From NCBI GenBank assembly GCA_033283265.1, contig JAWMQN010000001.1:1054001-1118000 (forward strand): 64,000 nt of DNA, read 5' to 3'. The translations under genes were made by a program, and so were the position numbers. The notes under the pieces were generated by a model. The model worked only from the letters and a program-made list of their open reading frames with translations. It did not search any database and was not told the DNA's origin. This stretch comes from Mangrovimicrobium sp033283265 (GTDB taxonomy: Bacteria > Pseudomonadota > Gammaproteobacteria > Pseudomonadales > Halieaceae). Below are positions 1 to 8,992 of the stretch, in pieces (positions within the stretch are counted from its first letter, which is position 1; each line of letters starts with the position of its first letter).

Positions 1-1
1 G

Positions 2-148
2 CAGCGCCACGGCGAACCGGAGGAAATCGCCGGTGCCGCCCTGTTCCTGGTGTCAGCGGCCGCGTCCTACGTTTCCGGCATCGACCTCAAGGTGGACGGC
101 GGCTTCACCGGCGGTTTCCGCCAGATGCAGCGCGCCTCTGCCGGTTAA
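2..148 (+). CDS. Short-chain dehydrogenase/reductase, C-terminal fragment (cut by window start)
   Basis: The first 48 codons visible end at a TAA (146-148). The reading frame gives an SDR tail: a G-E-P-E-E-I-A segment, then A-L-F-L-V-S-A-A-A-S-Y-V-S-G and V-D-G-G-F. This is the usual end of a classical SDR (substrate loop exit, final helix, and the VDGG strand). The catalytic Y-x3-K and the nucleotide-binding glycines lie upstream of the window, so substrate and cofactor cannot be read. The next gene converges on it with a 6-base gap. Confidence 0.85.
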   Translation, partial: QRHGEPEEIAGAALFLVSAAASYVSGIDLKVDGGFTGGFRQMQRASAG

Positions 149-154
149 GGCTCC

Positions 155-700
155 TTACCACATCAGGTCGTCGGGAATCTGGTAGTCGGCGTAGGGATCG
201 TCCTCGTCGACACTCTCCACGGCCTCGTTCCTGACCAGCACCCGCCCGGCGTCGCGCTGGCTGATTTTTTCCGCCACCGGCGCGGGCAGCAGTTCGTAAC
301 TGCCCTCCAGTTCGACGACCGCCAGGGCGCCCTTGATCAGCTGTTCCTGCTGGCGCCGGGTGACGTAGATCTTCTTGATTTTCTTGCCGTGGCTGAACTG
401 GTAGGCGACCGCGTCGCCGGCACTCGCGCCGGGCCGCTCGACCCGGTTAACCCTGATCAACTGGACAATCTGCGCCGCGATAGCGCGGCGCTCGGCCTGG
501 GCCTGCTTTTCCCGGTTGAGTTCGCGGGCTCGCTCGGCCTGCTCCGCCAGCGCCTGCTGCGCAGCCAGCTTGACCTCGTCGACCTGTTTGTCGCCCTTGG
601 GTTTCTGTTTGGCCTCCTTGCGCTTTTCCTTGTTGATCTGCTTGGCCTTCTTCGCGTCCGCCAGGCCGGACTTGAGCAATTGTTCCTGCAGCGATGACAT
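155..700 (-). CDS. DUF2058 family protein (YaiL-like), possible nucleic-acid-associated protein
   Basis: This 181-residue protein starts M-S-S-L-Q-E-Q-L-L-K-S-G-L, the typical start of DUF2058 proteins. A long Lys/Glu/Ala-rich charged helix follows (about residues 15-75), likely coiled coil. A compact C-terminal part contains the conserved H-G-K-K-I-K-K-I-Y-V stretch (about 104-113). It ends with an acidic tail (E-S-V-D-E-D-D-P-Y-A-D-Y). Length and layout match the family (about 180 residues). The E. coli relative YaiL is described as nucleoprotein/polynucleotide-associated, with no defined reaction. It stands alone, convergent with the SDR fragment and divergent from rlmA. Confidence 0.85.
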   Translation of the reverse strand: MSSLQEQLLKSGLADAKKAKQINKEKRKEAKQKPKGDKQVDEVKLAAQQALAEQAERARELNREKQAQAERRAIAAQIVQLIRVNRVERPGASAGDAVAYQFSHGKKIKKIYVTRRQQEQLIKGALAVVELEGSYELLPAPVAEKISQRDAGRVLVRNEAVESVDEDDPYADYQIPDDLMW

Positions 701-820
701 GATCTCGGGACTCTCTGTGCTTGCTTCGTCTGCGTGCTATTGTAGCCGCACTCGAAGTAGCGGCGCAGCCGCAGTGACGCAGGGCGCAGCACGCGCCACC
801 CAGCACAGGTTCGAACCGCC

Positions 821-1663
821 TTGAAAATCACCCCCTTCCAGCTTCTGGCCTGCCCCCTGGATGGCCTGCCCCTCACCCGCAAGGACGCCGCCTGGACCTG
901 CGACAAGGGCCACAGCTTCGACGTTGCGAGCAGGGGCTACACCCATCTGCTGCCGGTGCAGCACAAGCGCACCCGGGATCCCGGGGACAGCAAGCCCATG
1001 GTCGCGGCGCGCCAGCGCTTTCTCGCCGCCGGTTTCTACCAGCCCATTGCCGACGCGGTGAACCGCGCCCTGCTGCCGGCGGCTGCCGGCGACGCAACGC
1101 TCAGCTGCCTCGACGCCGGTTGCGGTGAGGGCTACTACCTGCGCCAGCTGGCAGGCGCCGCTGGCCGGCAGTCGCTGGCCCTGCTCGGGGTGGATATTTC
1201 CAAGTGGGCGGTGCAGGCGGCGGCGAGGCAGGATGCGCGCCCCAACTGGCTGGTTGGCAGCAACGCCCACCTGCCGGTGCTCGACGCCAGCCTCGACTGC
1301 CTGCTCTGCCTGTTCGGTTTCCCGGTGTACGCCGAATTCGCCCGCGTATTGAAACCCGGTGGCCTGCTACTTCAGGCCGATGCCGACGCGCAGCACCTGC
1401 GGGAGGTGCGCGAAATCATCTACCCGCGGGAGAGAGCCGCGCGGGAAGCGGCAACCCGCACTCCCCCGGGCTTCGACCTGGTCGCACAGGAGCGCGTCAG
1501 TTACCCGCTCGGCCTCTACGGCGCCGACATCATCGCCGACCTGCTGGCCATGACCCCACACTTCTTTCGCGCCAGCGCCGAGGGGCGGGCGCAGCTCGAG
1601 GCCCTGGACACGCTGCGGGTCACGGTAGACGTCACCCTGTGCACCTACGCGCTGGCGCCCTGA
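821..1663 (+). CDS. rlmA: 23S rRNA (guanine-N1)-methyltransferase, RlmA family
   Basis: The 280-residue product carries the RlmA signature L-L-P-V-Q-H-K-R-T-R-D-P-G-D-S after an N-terminal zinc-binding segment. A SAM-binding Rossmann motif follows (L-D-A-G-C-G-E-G-Y-Y, about residues 96-105). The family methylates G745 (or G748) of 23S rRNA with SAM. The start is TTG at 821; no in-frame ATG lies before the zinc segment, and the resulting N-terminus aligns with known RlmA starts. One oddity is that the usual C-x2-C of the zinc site reads C-P-L-D here, so one zinc ligand is replaced by Asp. C-D-K-G-H is present further on. It is divergent from the DUF2058 gene. Confidence 0.9.
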   Translation: MKITPFQLLACPLDGLPLTRKDAAWTCDKGHSFDVASRGYTHLLPVQHKRTRDPGDSKPMVAARQRFLAAGFYQPIADAVNRALLPAAAGDATLSCLDAGCGEGYYLRQLAGAAGRQSLALLGVDISKWAVQAAARQDARPNWLVGSNAHLPVLDASLDCLLCLFGFPVYAEFARVLKPGGLLLQADADAQHLREVREIIYPRERAAREAATRTPPGFDLVAQERVSYPLGLYGADIIADLLAMTPHFFRASAEGRAQLEALDTLRVTVDVTLCTYALAP

Positions 1664-1741
1664 CAGGGCAGCGCTGGGGATCTCGCTGTTTCACGACTCA
1701 GTGCTTGTCTCGTTTTTCCCATCCCCTTTACCATCAGCCCC

Positions 1742-3406
1742 ATGGAAACCTCCCGCACAGGCCCGACCGGAGTGTCTGCCCGGACCCTGCTCCTGCTGGG
1801 CCTGCTGGCGATCATCGGCATTTACGGGCTGCAGCGCGGCAACGGCTTCATCTACGATGACCACCTGCTGGTCATCGACAGTCCTCCGCTGAGTTCCAGC
1901 CGACAGCTTATCGAATACTTCAGCGGCACCCACTACACCGGGCAGCACTACTACCGGCCGGTTACCAAGCTGGCCTACGGCCTGGAAAAACGTTTCTTCG
2001 GTACCAATCCCGCGCCCTACCACGCCGTCAATGTAGCGCTGGTCGGCCTGGTGTTCGTGCTGTTCTGCGCCATCCTGCGGCGTCTGTACCCCGGCGGCAA
2101 CAGCGCCCTGCCCATCTACTTTGCGTTGCTCTGCTGCCTGCACCCGGTGACGGCGTCGGTGGTGTATCCGGTGTCCGGGATGGAGACCCTGCTGGTTACC
2201 GTCTTCGCCATGGCGAGCCTGCTGTGTTACCTGCGCGAGAGCCGTGCCGGCTACCCCCTGGCCCTGCTGTTTCTCGCCCTGGCACTGCTGACCAAGGAGC
2301 AGGGGGTGATCGTCCCGGCCCTGCTCGCCCTCACCGACCTCACCGGCCTGCGTGACGCACGCCCACTCAACTGGCGGGGCGTGATCGCCCGCTGGGCTGG
2401 CATCGCTGTCATCACACTCGCCTACCTTCTCGTGCGCCTGGCGGTATTCGGCGGCAGTGAATTCAGCCCGGCCACGTCCGCGGTAGCCGGGACGCCGGCG
2501 CAGAGTCTGCTCTACACACTGCAGGTGGTCTTCACCCCCTTCCTGCACCTGTATTACGAACCCTATTACGCGGCCTGGTTCTCCCCGGCCCGGGCTGTGG
2601 TTGCCGTGCTGCTCGCGCTGTTGCTGGCCTGCGCGCTCTACCTGCGGCGTGAGTCCGTCGGCCGCAGCACGCTTTTCTGGAGCGCCTATTTTTTTCTCGC
2701 CCTGCTGCCGACGGCCAACCTGGTGAGCCAGGAAACTCCCTTCGCCGAACGCTATGTGTTCGCCGCATTGCCGGCGCTCTGCGGCCTGCTGGTGGCGCTG
2801 TTCCACGCGCTGGGAATTCCGCAGCAACTCCGCTTCAGCGCAACAGCCCTCGCTGTGCTTGCCCTGCTGGCGTCCGTGCTGGTCACGCTGAATCGCGGTC
2901 CCTACTACCGCGACGACCTCACTTTCAGCAGGCAGTGGCTGCAGACCAACCCCGAGCACCCGGGTGCGCGCACGCTCTATGGCAACGCCCTGCTGCGCCT
3001 CAATCGCACGGAGGAAGCGACGCGGCATTTCGAGCAGTCGCTGGGCGCCGCGACCGGCGACGCCCAGCAATTCAACAGCCTCGGGATACTCTACGCCGCC
3101 GACGGGCGGGTGGAGGATGCGCGGGCGATGTTCGAACAGGCGCTGCAACTGGACCCGCGCTACGCGGCAGCCGAGTTCAACCTGATCCACCTCGAGCGCA
3201 TGTACGGCGACGCCCGCAGGGCCCGGGTGGAACTGGAAAGCGCACTGTCCCGCCATCCGGGTTATGCGGAGGAGCACTACCGCCTCGGCGTCCTGTATGA
3301 GAATGAGGGCGAGCTGGAGAAATCCAGGGCACAGTGGAAAATCGCCCTGCAGATCGACCCCTCCCATCAGGGCGCGCAGCAGGCGCTGCAACGCACGGCC
3401 GGCTGA
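1742..3406 (+). CDS. Polytopic membrane protein with C-terminal TPR repeats (TMTC/GT-C-like)
   Basis: This 554-residue protein has a hydrophobic N-terminus (about residues 17-35) followed by F-I-Y-D-D-H and later H-Y-Y-R-P-V-T, the layout of lipid-linked-sugar GT-C glycosyltransferases and TMTC proteins. About ten further hydrophobic segments run to residue 390. From about residue 395 to the end there are at least four tetratricopeptide repeats (for example A-R-T-L-Y-G-N-A-L-L-R-L-N-R and A-M-F-E-Q-A-L-Q-L-D-P). A role in adding sugars to surface proteins or polymers is inferred; no donor or acceptor is visible. It abuts the next gene (stop TGA directly followed by ATG), so the two form one operon. 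Confidence 0.75.
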   Translation: METSRTGPTGVSARTLLLLGLLAIIGIYGLQRGNGFIYDDHLLVIDSPPLSSSRQLIEYFSGTHYTGQHYYRPVTKLAYGLEKRFFGTNPAPYHAVNVALVGLVFVLFCAILRRLYPGGNSALPIYFALLCCLHPVTASVVYPVSGMETLLVTVFAMASLLCYLRESRAGYPLALLFLALALLTKEQGVIVPALLALTDLTGLRDARPLNWRGVIARWAGIAVITLAYLLVRLAVFGGSEFSPATSAVAGTPAQSLLYTLQVVFTPFLHLYYEPYYAAWFSPARAVVAVLLALLLACALYLRRESVGRSTLFWSAYFFLALLPTANLVSQETPFAERYVFAALPALCGLLVALFHALGIPQQLRFSATALAVLALLASVLVTLNRGPYYRDDLTFSRQWLQTNPEHPGARTLYGNALLRLNRTEEATRHFEQSLGAATGDAQQFNSLGILYAADGRVEDARAMFEQALQLDPRYAAAEFNLIHLERMYGDARRARVELESALSRHPGYAEEHYRLGVLYENEGELEKSRAQWKIALQIDPSHQGAQQALQRTAG

Positions 3407-4381
3407 ATGCCAGCGGACAACTACACCTTACAACCGCGCCTGCAGCAGCATCTGCGCTGGCTGGTGCTCTCCCTCGTACTGGTTCTCGCCGTCCTCGGCT
3501 TCTGGTTCGGCTACGCCGAGCGCGAGCGCAACCTGCAGTCACTGGCACAGATCGGCTGGGGTGGCTTCGGCATTCTCTGCCTGCTCTCCAGCCTCAATTA
3601 CACCCTCCGCTACCTGCGCTGGAACTACCTGCTGCAGCAATTCGGCCAGGGCGGCATCAGCCCGGCAGGCCTGATGTGCTACCTGTCCGGCTTTGCCCTG
3701 CTGACGACGCCGGCCAAGGCCGGTGAGGTCGTGCGCAGCTACTACTGCAAGCTGCACCGGGGCGTGGACTACAGTCACTCCCTGGCCGGCCTGTTTACCG
3801 AGCGACTGCTGGACTCCACGGTGTGCCTGCTGATCGGCGGGTTGTCCCTCTACACTTTCGAGAAAGTGCGCTGGATCGGCGCCCTGTTCACGCTCGCCAT
3901 CGCCGTGGTCGTCTTCCTGGTCACCCACCGCAGACTGCTGCTGTGGGCGGCAAATGCCCTGTCCTGCCTGCGACTGGGCGGCGTGCGTGCCCTGCTCGAC
4001 CACTTGCCGCAATTACTGCAGCGCGCCGGCACACTGCTCTCGCCGCGGGTATTCTCCCTCGGCCTGCTGATCGGTATCCCTGCCTGGTCCGCCGAGGCCT
4101 TCGCCTTTGCCTGGCTGGCCCAGGAACTCGGCGGCCCCGCATCACCGCTGCTCTACATGAGCATTTTCTGTATCGCCATCATTGCCGGTGCGATGACCTT
4201 CGTGCCCGGGGGGCTCGGCGGCACCGAGGTGGTCATGTACCTCTTGTGCGTCGCCACCGGCATGGGCGAGTTCGAGGCGATCACCGCGACCATCGTCATC
4301 CGCCTGGCCACGCTCTGGTACGCGGTGAGCTGGGGCCTGCTCGCCGTACTCTGGCTGGAAACCCGCCGAACGTCGGGCTGA
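3407..4381 (+). CDS. Flippase-like integral membrane protein (LPG synthase TM-domain family, UPF0104)
   Basis: This 324-residue protein has about eight hydrophobic helices. It carries family landmarks: R-Y-L-R-W-N-Y-L-L (about 65-73), a T-P-A-K-A-G-E-V-V-R-S-Y-Y segment (about 104-116), and the late F-V-P-G-G-L-G-G-T-E motif (about 265-274). These belong to the transmembrane domain seen in MprF/AglD-type proteins, which move or modify lipids. The start codon is coupled to the stop of the upstream TPR/GT-C-like gene. That suggests joint work on a lipid-linked substrate, such as flipping or glycosylation. Substrate unknown. Confidence 0.8.
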   Translation: MPADNYTLQPRLQQHLRWLVLSLVLVLAVLGFWFGYAERERNLQSLAQIGWGGFGILCLLSSLNYTLRYLRWNYLLQQFGQGGISPAGLMCYLSGFALLTTPAKAGEVVRSYYCKLHRGVDYSHSLAGLFTERLLDSTVCLLIGGLSLYTFEKVRWIGALFTLAIAVVVFLVTHRRLLLWAANALSCLRLGGVRALLDHLPQLLQRAGTLLSPRVFSLGLLIGIPAWSAEAFAFAWLAQELGGPASPLLYMSIFCIAIIAGAMTFVPGGLGGTEVVMYLLCVATGMGEFEAITATIVIRLATLWYAVSWGLLAVLWLETRRTSG

Positions 4382-4424
4382 CCTGCCGCCCTGCAACAAT
4401 CTTTTCCCGTGCTGCACTAAACTG

Positions 4425-4455
4425 TTGACTGTGGGGCTACCCCACGGTTTTAGCC
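4425..4455 (+). promoter_or_regulatory. MerR-type promoter with palindromic operator in a long spacer
   Basis: TTGACT (4425-4430) is a strong -35. A perfect inverted repeat, GTGGGG-cta-CCCCAC (4431-4445), directly follows it. A weak -10 (TTAGCC, 4450-4455) lies 19 bases downstream of the -35. An overlong 19-base spacer filled by a dyad is the hallmark of promoters activated by MerR-family metal sensors. It lies 24 bases before the MerR start and would drive the sensor and the P-type ATPase together. Confidence 0.7.
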
Positions 4456-4478
4456 TGCAGTTTCTGTGGAGGGATAGC

Positions 4479-4901
4479 GTGAAAATCAGTGAAATCGCCC
4501 GGCGGGCCGACGTCTCCAAGGATACCGTCCGCCACTACGTGTCACTCGGCCTGCTGCAGCCATCCAGGGATGTGGGCAACAGCTACCAGGTCTTCGGTAC
4601 GGACTCCCTGGCCCGGCTGTTGTTTATCAGGACCGCGAGGCAACTCGGCTTCAGGCTGGACGACATCAGGCAGATTTTCCAGGATGCCGGGCAGTTGCAA
4701 TCGCCCTGCCCGCGGGTGCGGGAGCTGATGCAAAAGCACATCGAGGAGACACGCGAGACCATCAGGGAGCTGACGCTTGCCTGCGCCCGGATGGAATCCA
4801 CCCTTGCGGAGTGGGACAGCATGGCCGACAGCACCCCGAACGGCCATTCCATCTGCCGCCTGATCGAGTCGCAAATCCCCGCAGGCGAACCTGAAACCTG
4901 A
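4479..4901 (+). CDS. MerR-family metal-responsive transcriptional regulator
   Basis: This 140-residue protein has a MerR winged helix-turn-helix (M-K-I-S-E-I-A-R-R-A-D-V-S-K-D-T-V-R-H-Y, residues 1-20) and a long dimerisation helix (about 80-115). It has a Cys in S-P-C-P-R at the start of that helix and a C-terminal H-S-I-C-R-L-I. These match the first and last metal cysteines of MerR/ZntR/PbrR sensors, but the middle one (Cys117 in MerR) is Ser-Met here. I chose GTG at 4479 because GGAGGG lies just upstream and the HTH begins there; an upstream TTG at 4425 falls inside the -35 box. It likely activates its own promoter and the ATPase 38 bases downstream. Confidence 0.85.
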   Translation: MKISEIARRADVSKDTVRHYVSLGLLQPSRDVGNSYQVFGTDSLARLLFIRTARQLGFRLDDIRQIFQDAGQLQSPCPRVRELMQKHIEETRETIRELTLACARMESTLAEWDSMADSTPNGHSICRLIESQIPAGEPET

Positions 4902-4939
4902 AACTGCACGCGCATGTTCTCAACGGAGAGGACACTCAC

Positions 4940-7246
<2,307 letters not shown>

Positions 7247-7259
7247 GGCGAGCGACGGG

Positions 7260-8165
7260 TCAGGCCAGTGCGACAGCGCTGCCGAGCAGCGCAGCGAACA
7301 GCATCGCGGTAAACGCGAGACGGGCAGTCAGGGGCCGCAGCGCCGCGGGATCGGCGCTCGCGGCCCGGCGCGCGATGGCCACTGCCGAGGGCAGGGTTGC
7401 CCAACTCGCCAGAGCCCAGGGGCCACAGGCCCCCACCATCACCAACACTGGAACGGCGAGATAGGCGGACAGCAACAGGCCCCGCAGGGTCCGTATGCTG
7501 GCCCTGGCGCCGTGGCGCACCGCAATCGTGCGCCAGCCCTTTGCGCTGTCCCAGTCCCTATCGCGCAGGTCGTCGATGACCGAGACGCCGGTGACCAGCG
7601 CGCCGACCGGCCAGCCGAGGAGCCACACCTGCCAGGGCAGTTGACCAGCCTGGCCGTGCGCGGCGGCCTGGATGTAGTAGATACCGACCACGGCGACGAT
7701 GCCGAACATGGCGAAGAACACCGGCTCGGTCAGGCCTTTTCTCACGTAGGCCGGCCCACCCGCATATCCCAGGCTAGCCGCGATTCCGACGCCCCCCAGC
7801 AGCAGGACGGGGCCGCCGCCGATTGCATAGAGGTAGGGCCCGGGCAGGATGGCCAGCACCAGGCACAGCGCAATGGCGGCGCGCAGGCGCGTCAGCGGCA
7901 GGGCTCCCAGGGTCACGGCGTCGTTGAGTTCCGGGTGCTCACGGACCGCGGGGTGGCGCCGGAGCAATTCGTGGTTGTCGAGGAACACACCGGCCAGGTG
8001 CACGAACCAGCTGGCGAGAAATCCGAGCAGCGCCGGCAGCGGCGCAAACACGCCGTCGTGCAGCGCCAGCCCGACCCCGACCAGTACCGGCGCGAGTGCG
8101 GTCGGCAGGGTATGACCCGGATACAGCAGCAGCTGGATCCACAGCTGGCGGGTGGATGTCGTCAT
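7260..8165 (-). CDS. UbiA/MenA-family prenyltransferase
   Basis: This 301-residue protein has eight to nine hydrophobic helices. The second Asp-rich motif of UbiA prenyltransferases is clear (D-D-L-R-D-R-D-W-D-S-A-K-G-W-R-T-I-A-V-R, about 197-216). The first motif, normally N-x3-D-x3-D, is degenerate (L-D-N-H-E-L-L-R-R-H-P). The family transfers a polyprenyl chain to an aromatic acceptor in quinone, chlorophyll or heme biosynthesis. The weakened first motif makes the acceptor uncertain. It converges on the metal ATPase and is divergent from the small secreted protein at 8364. Confidence 0.8.
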   Translation of the reverse strand: MTTSTRQLWIQLLLYPGHTLPTALAPVLVGVGLALHDGVFAPLPALLGFLASWFVHLAGVFLDNHELLRRHPAVREHPELNDAVTLGALPLTRLRAAIALCLVLAILPGPYLYAIGGGPVLLLGGVGIAASLGYAGGPAYVRKGLTEPVFFAMFGIVAVVGIYYIQAAAHGQAGQLPWQVWLLGWPVGALVTGVSVIDDLRDRDWDSAKGWRTIAVRHGARASIRTLRGLLLSAYLAVPVLVMVGACGPWALASWATLPSAVAIARRAASADPAALRPLTARLAFTAMLFAALLGSAVALA

Positions 8166-8363
8166 GTGTACCTCAGCGGATTGCCGGCGGGAAAGGTCAA
8201 TATTTTTTATCCAAAACTGTGAAGCAGGTCCAGTGTGAGGCAGTTATCAGTTTCAGTCATTGCTGTTTGTGGCAGGTAAAAAACCAGCTAATAGTGATAC
8301 TCAGGCGCAGGCAAATGCGCTGGACAATAACCCGAACAGTTACACGGAAAGGCAGGGGATACT

Positions 8364-8639
8364 ATGAAAATCGAAGCAACTGTCTTGGCGGTAATGACAC
8401 TGACAGCTCAACTGGCGCTGGCGGAAATGCCGGCGGACACTTCCACCGTGGTTGCCGATGCTACACACGCAGCCGGCGAGCACAGCGCACTGCAGGAACA
8501 CAGCGCGGCCACCGACAGCCAGATCAAGTCCCTGGAGCACGATCTCCGGCCCAGCCTGCAAACCCGGCTCGATGCACTGATGGACTTCGAACTCGAAGCA
8601 CAGGCGCTCTCGCGCGGCGCGATCGCGAGCGTGGACTGA
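8364..8639 (+). CDS. Small exported protein of unknown function
   Basis: The 91-residue product starts with a Sec signal peptide (M-K-I-E-A-T-V-L-A-V-M-T-L-T-A-Q-L-A-L-A, cleavage likely after A-L-A at about 20). The mature part is acidic and His/Ala-rich, with T-H-A-A-G-E-H-S-A-L-Q-E-H-S and then an amphipathic helical half (about 55-85). An AGGGGA ribosome site precedes the ATG. I do not recognise a family. It sits alone between the UbiA-family gene and a bidirectional terminator. A periplasmic location is inferred from the signal peptide only. Confidence 0.6.
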   Translation: MKIEATVLAVMTLTAQLALAEMPADTSTVVADATHAAGEHSALQEHSAATDSQIKSLEHDLRPSLQTRLDALMDFELEAQALSRGAIASVD

Positions 8640-8691
8640 GTTCACGCACGCCGCTCACCCGGGCCGTTCCCGTGTCCAAAACTGCAGGCAC

Positions 8692-8727
8692 AAAAAAGCC
8701 CGGCGGGATTACTCCGGCCGGGCTTTT
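8692..8727. terminator. Bidirectional rho-independent terminator
   Basis: AAAAAGCCCGGC and GCCGGGCTTTT form a stem around a short loop, with A and T runs on both sides. It serves the small exported gene on the left and the lipoyl-domain gene on the right. Confidence 0.85.
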
Positions 8728-8740
8728 CTGCGGGGCGGGA

Positions 8741-8971
8741 TCAGCTGATTTCGCCGATCTCGGTGCCCACGTCGTAGGTCTCGCCTGCGGCGACTTTCTG
8801 GGTCAGGACGCCGGAAGCCGGGGCCTCGATTTCCTGCACGGACTTGTCGGTTTCCAGGGTGTAGATGGCCTGGCCTTCTTCCACCTGGGCGCCGTCCTCC
8901 ACCAGCCACTCGGCGAGGGTGCCTTCAGTGGTGGACATCTGCAGCTTGGGGATGGTCAATGTAGTTGCCAT
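8741..8971 (-). CDS. Stand-alone lipoyl-carrier domain of a 2-oxoacid dehydrogenase-type complex
   Basis: This 76-residue protein is a single biotin/lipoyl domain. The lipoylated lysine is K43 in L-E-T-D-K-S-V, followed by A-P-A-S-G-V-L, the usual hairpin symmetry of the fold. Normal E2 proteins carry this domain fused to a subunit-binding and an acyltransferase domain; here it ends after one domain. It follows the fused E1 gene by 21 bases on the same strand, so both are one operon. The matching catalytic E2 domain may be the separate gene at 27628-28362. A lipoate swinging arm that carries the acyl group is the expected role. Confidence 0.88.
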   Translation of the reverse strand: MATTLTIPKLQMSTTEGTLAEWLVEDGAQVEEGQAIYTLETDKSVQEIEAPASGVLTQKVAAGETYDVGTEIGEIS

Positions 8972-8992
8972 TGTCGTTTTCCTTGAGTGCTA

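Noticed and set aside
1691..3391. 566-codon frame on the minus strand opposite the TPR membrane protein
   Set aside because: It is low-complexity Gln/Gly/Arg-rich translation of a GC-rich complement, with no ribosome site or domain.
4425..4478. Upstream TTG start for the MerR gene
   Set aside because: It coincides with the -35 box and the operator; GTG at 4479 has a proper ribosome site and begins at the helix-turn-helix.
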